Below are positions 61,815 to 64,000 of a stretch of 64,000 nucleotides of DNA, piece after piece. How positions within the stretch are numbered: the stretch's first letter is position 1; each line of letters starts with the position of its first letter. The position numbers and the translations under genes were made by a program. Origin of the DNA: Strigamia acuminata (lineage: Eukaryota > Arthropoda > Chilopoda > Geophilomorpha > Linotaeniidae); assembly GCA_949358305.1 (NCBI GenBank), contig OX442314.1, positions 25,475,060 to 25,539,059 on the forward strand. The letters run 5' to 3'. A model generated the notes under the pieces. That model did not search any database and had not been told where the DNA came from. It saw only the letters and a list, made by a program, of their open reading frames with translations.

Positions 61815-63137
61815 ATGGACCGTTCTATTCTTCTGACATTCGTTGCTGTTCTAGTACTCGTAGACAGTTCAGTGGCTTACGTGGCAATAAGTAAACAAAC
61901 ATTTCTTTAACTCATCCAAAACACAATTTCCCCTGCATTTCAACTAATTTTTTTCTTCTAATTTTAGTGGGGAGTGGCAACAACACATCAGTATACGGGT
62001 AAGTTAATATCTTTTTAGCAGAAATGTTGAGATTATGCTTGGATGGGGTTATTTGCATCAAGATATGGTTGGAGACAAAACTGGACACACGTGTTACATT
62101 TGCATGTTAAACAGGAAGTGAGATTTATTCTCTGCTAGTTTACAAATATATTCAAATACGCTTGTACGCCACATGACGGTGACACACCGAACAATATCAT
62201 CAACAAAAAACATACTTTAATTACACTTGAGCTCAAAATCTACGCCAGAATCATGAAACCAAATTTAAGAACTGCAGTTCTTTGTTTCTGCCAGAAAAAA
62301 TCATAACAATATTTATCTTTTTCATTTATCCTTTTCATTTTAGGTGTATGGATTTTAATTCCGACTGCACTTCGGCAGAAATACGAAACCATTGCTGCGC
62401 GGGCTCCGCTTGCGAATGCGACGGCAACGATGCAAACTGCCGTTGCATACCATTAGGAAATCCACCGTGAGAAACCGTATTTTAACACTGATAAAATAAC
62501 GCATAAATAAATAAATCTCATAACAAAACAACTGATATCACAACAATTAAATTAATCAACGAAGCCAACTAATTTCCTCTTTATTTCAGTTCTACTTGCG
62601 CCGCCGAGAATGCCGACTGTGACATTCGAAAAGGCTGCTGCAATGGAGATTATGGCTGCGACTGTAGCGTTGGTCCAAGTTGTCAATGCGTCCGTCATCA
62701 GTAATTGAAAAAAAATTAATAGTCGCAATTTTAATTTTTCCTTAGAAAGAATTAATGTCATTAATCGCTTTCCTTCCGTAGATGTCTCTGGGAAGGCAAA
62801 ACCTGCACAGCTCGTAAAAATGGCTGCTGCGGGTCATTTTTTTGCGATTGCACAAACCCGGCAGAATGTCGATGTAAACGAAACCCACCACCACCACCGT
62901 ATGTCATGCACTTAATCTTAAATGCCAGAAATAAATGAACGATTGAAATACTTAATTTTACACATCAAAAATTAACTAAACGTTAATGGTTTACCTTATC
63001 GTTTCAGACCGCCATGTCTATTAAGAAGACAACCGTGTGGACATAATAAAAGCGGCTGCTGCCCAGGGGATTATTGCGCAAACAACATTGTCAGGCGCCA
63101 ATTTGAATGTGCGAAAGAAGGTTTGTTAGGTGGCTAG
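61815..63137 (+). CDS. secreted protein of four tandem cysteine-knot (knottin-like) modules
   Basis: The coding exons are 61815-61890, 61968-61998, 62344-62466, 62590-62700, 62782-62898 and 63008-63137. All introns have GT-AG ends; the reading frame is continuous and gives 195 residues. Residues 1-21 form a signal peptide (positive start, long Leu/Val core, small residues before the cut). After a short linker come four modules, each led by Cys-x6-Cys and a CC pair. Three have eight cysteines with spacing C-x6-C-x(5-8)-CC-x(4-5)-C-x-C-x(5-6)-C-x-C; the last has six. This is the inhibitor-cystine-knot spacing known from spider and insect peptides. Members include venom peptides but also ordinary secreted peptides and protease or microbe inhibitors, so a toxin role is not implied. 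Proline-rich joints separate modules. I see no dibasic cleavage pattern that would show the modules are released singly. Confidence 0.85.
62344..62466 (+). other. knottin module exon A (8 Cys)
   Basis: Phase 2-2 exon of 123 bases. The cysteine pattern is C-x6-C-x8-CC-x4-C-x-C-x6-C-x-C, followed by a Gly-Asn-Pro-Pro joint. The longer 8-residue second loop is the main difference from the other modules. Confidence 0.8.
62590..62700 (+). other. knottin module exon B (8 Cys)
   Basis: Phase 2-2 exon of 111 bases with C-x6-C-x5-CC-x5-C-x-C-x5-C-x-C. It is acidic near its start (Glu, Asp) and glycine-rich around the third loop. Confidence 0.8.
62782..62898 (+). other. knottin module exon C (8 Cys)
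   Basis: Phase 2-2 exon of 117 bases with C-x6-C-x6-CC-x4-C-x-C-x5-C-x-C. It is basic (Lys/Arg) and ends in a run of prolines. Confidence 0.8.
63008..63137 (+). other. knottin module exon D (6 Cys, terminal)
   Basis: This exon enters in phase 2 like the others and carries the stop (63135-63137). Its pattern is C-x6-C-x6-CC-x4-C-x10-C, so the two C-x-C pairs are reduced to single cysteines. It could be a standard six-cysteine knot, with the eight-cysteine modules adding one more disulfide. Confidence 0.75.
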
Positions 63138-63146
63138 AAGTGCTTG

Positions 63147-63244
63147 AATAAAGCTTTCACCAATGTAGATGGCTTTACTATATGTCGAATAACCGTTAAA
63201 ACTTGCAAATTGTAAAAACTAGAGCGTTGTACTTGATAAATAAA
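63147..63244 (+). terminator. poly(A) signals of the knottin gene
   Basis: AATAAA occurs at 63147-63152, only 10 bases after the stop, and again at 63239-63244. The second leaves a more normal 3'-UTR of about 120 bases and is the likelier main site. Confidence 0.6.
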
Positions 63245-63301
63245 ACAATCATTGTAGAACCTTTACATGGAGCAGTCATTTATTTCCTCATTTAGTTAAG
63301 G

Positions 63302-63469
63302 CAGTGCTTCCCAAAGTTGGTTCAGAGGTCCGAGGATCCCAGCAAGAGATTGCGGGTCCACCAATGAATTTGTTATTTAACCGCAGCTGATTATATGATA
63401 CGGGTCCATGATATATTGAAAAAAAAAACAAATACCGGTTCGCTGCAATACAAAGTTTGGGAAGCACCG
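63302..63469. mobile_element. hAT-like MITE after the knottin gene
   Basis: Left CAGTGCTTCCCAAAGTT and right CAAAGTTTGGGAAGCACCG are inverted ends. The flanks AGTTAAGG (63294-63301) and AGTTAAAG (63470-63477) form an 8-base target duplication with one change. Confidence 0.85.
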
Positions 63470-63477
63470 AGTTAAAG

Positions 63478-64000
63478 CATTATCTGTATTTATTACAACT
63501 GCTGAAGTGCAGTCATCATAAGAATACTCATTTTGGACACAAGAAAAGAGTGAGCGACGCTGCTAGGCAGTTGTAGCCTAGCAACTCGCGATACAGTGTT
63601 ATGAATTGCTATTGTTACACAGTTATAGAAAATGGCGAGTCGGAAGAGACAACAGTATTGCCTAACTATGATTACGGATATTAACTCATTTTTTGATATT
63701 TTTGGTGGATTTGAATAATTAGCCTTTTGTCTGCTTGATGACGTTATTTTGGTGCTATTTTAACCATACCACACCCGACTTCGACATTTCAATTAATTAA
63801 AACGAATATAAACACTCATGGTGGATTGATACAAAAAATAATAACGCACACTCAAACGGCGGGTGTTTCAATGTCTGTCAATCGTTACTTTTGTAGGTTA
63901 GACAGTGATTTACACATTTTTCCTTCAACTACCGGGTGGCCCAAATTGTGAGTGACGGACGGACATCATGTGGGAAGAGGAATGCTTAGATGAAAGCAAG
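63478..64000. other. right edge
   Basis: A 28-codon ORF starts at 63632 in good context (GAAAATGGCGAG) and another frame opens with ATG at 63968 and runs off the window. Either could start a gene to the right; neither is long enough to judge. Confidence 0.3.

Overview
The window is AT-rich, intron-bearing animal DNA. There are GT-AG introns, AATAAA signals, many short non-autonomous transposons, and large gene-poor stretches. No operons, Shine-Dalgarno sites, phage or CRISPR features were seen. Species cannot be fixed from sequence alone. An arthropod is my best guess, because of the spider/insect-type knottin cysteine spacing and short introns, but another invertebrate (for example a tunicate) is not excluded.

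Two genes are well supported, both on the + strand near the right end. At 55087-56524 (5' end uncertain) is a three-exon basic helix-loop-helix transcription factor that most resembles the Achaete-scute group; an intron splits the loop and the C-terminus is short and acidic. At 61148-63244 is a complete gene with TATA box, 5'-UTR exon, signal peptide and poly(A) signals. It encodes a secreted 195-residue protein made of four tandem cysteine-knot-like modules. Each module is one exon entered in phase 2, and the three exons 62344-62466, 62590-62700 and 62782-62898 are phase 2-2. This modular knottin gene is the most interesting coding feature of the window.

Weaker coding candidates are an open ORF with poly(A) signal at 4104-4366, possible exons at 6186-6401, 9248-9406 and 48318-48424 (minus strand), coding-like ORFs at 18088-18480 and 59169-59474, and a small cysteine-bearing ORF at 60668-60871. 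None has an assigned function.

The left 54 kb is mostly gene desert, filled with MITE-like elements and minisatellites. The elements include hAT-like insertions with 8-bp target duplications, a near-perfect 162-bp palindromic element, families with a TACGGTATTTTA-type end, and a pair of inverted copies about 1.4 kb apart. The minisatellites are a 31-bp array (1524-1812), a ~23-bp array (4790-5565), a 30-bp array with 121/151-bp higher-order structure (43373-44595), a 39-bp hairpin-forming array (49604-50150), a 20-bp array (51939-52188) and one inside intron 1 of the bHLH gene. One CpG-dense island lies at about 31000-31690. Several blocks of a few hundred bases have extreme C-over-G or G-over-C strand asymmetry.
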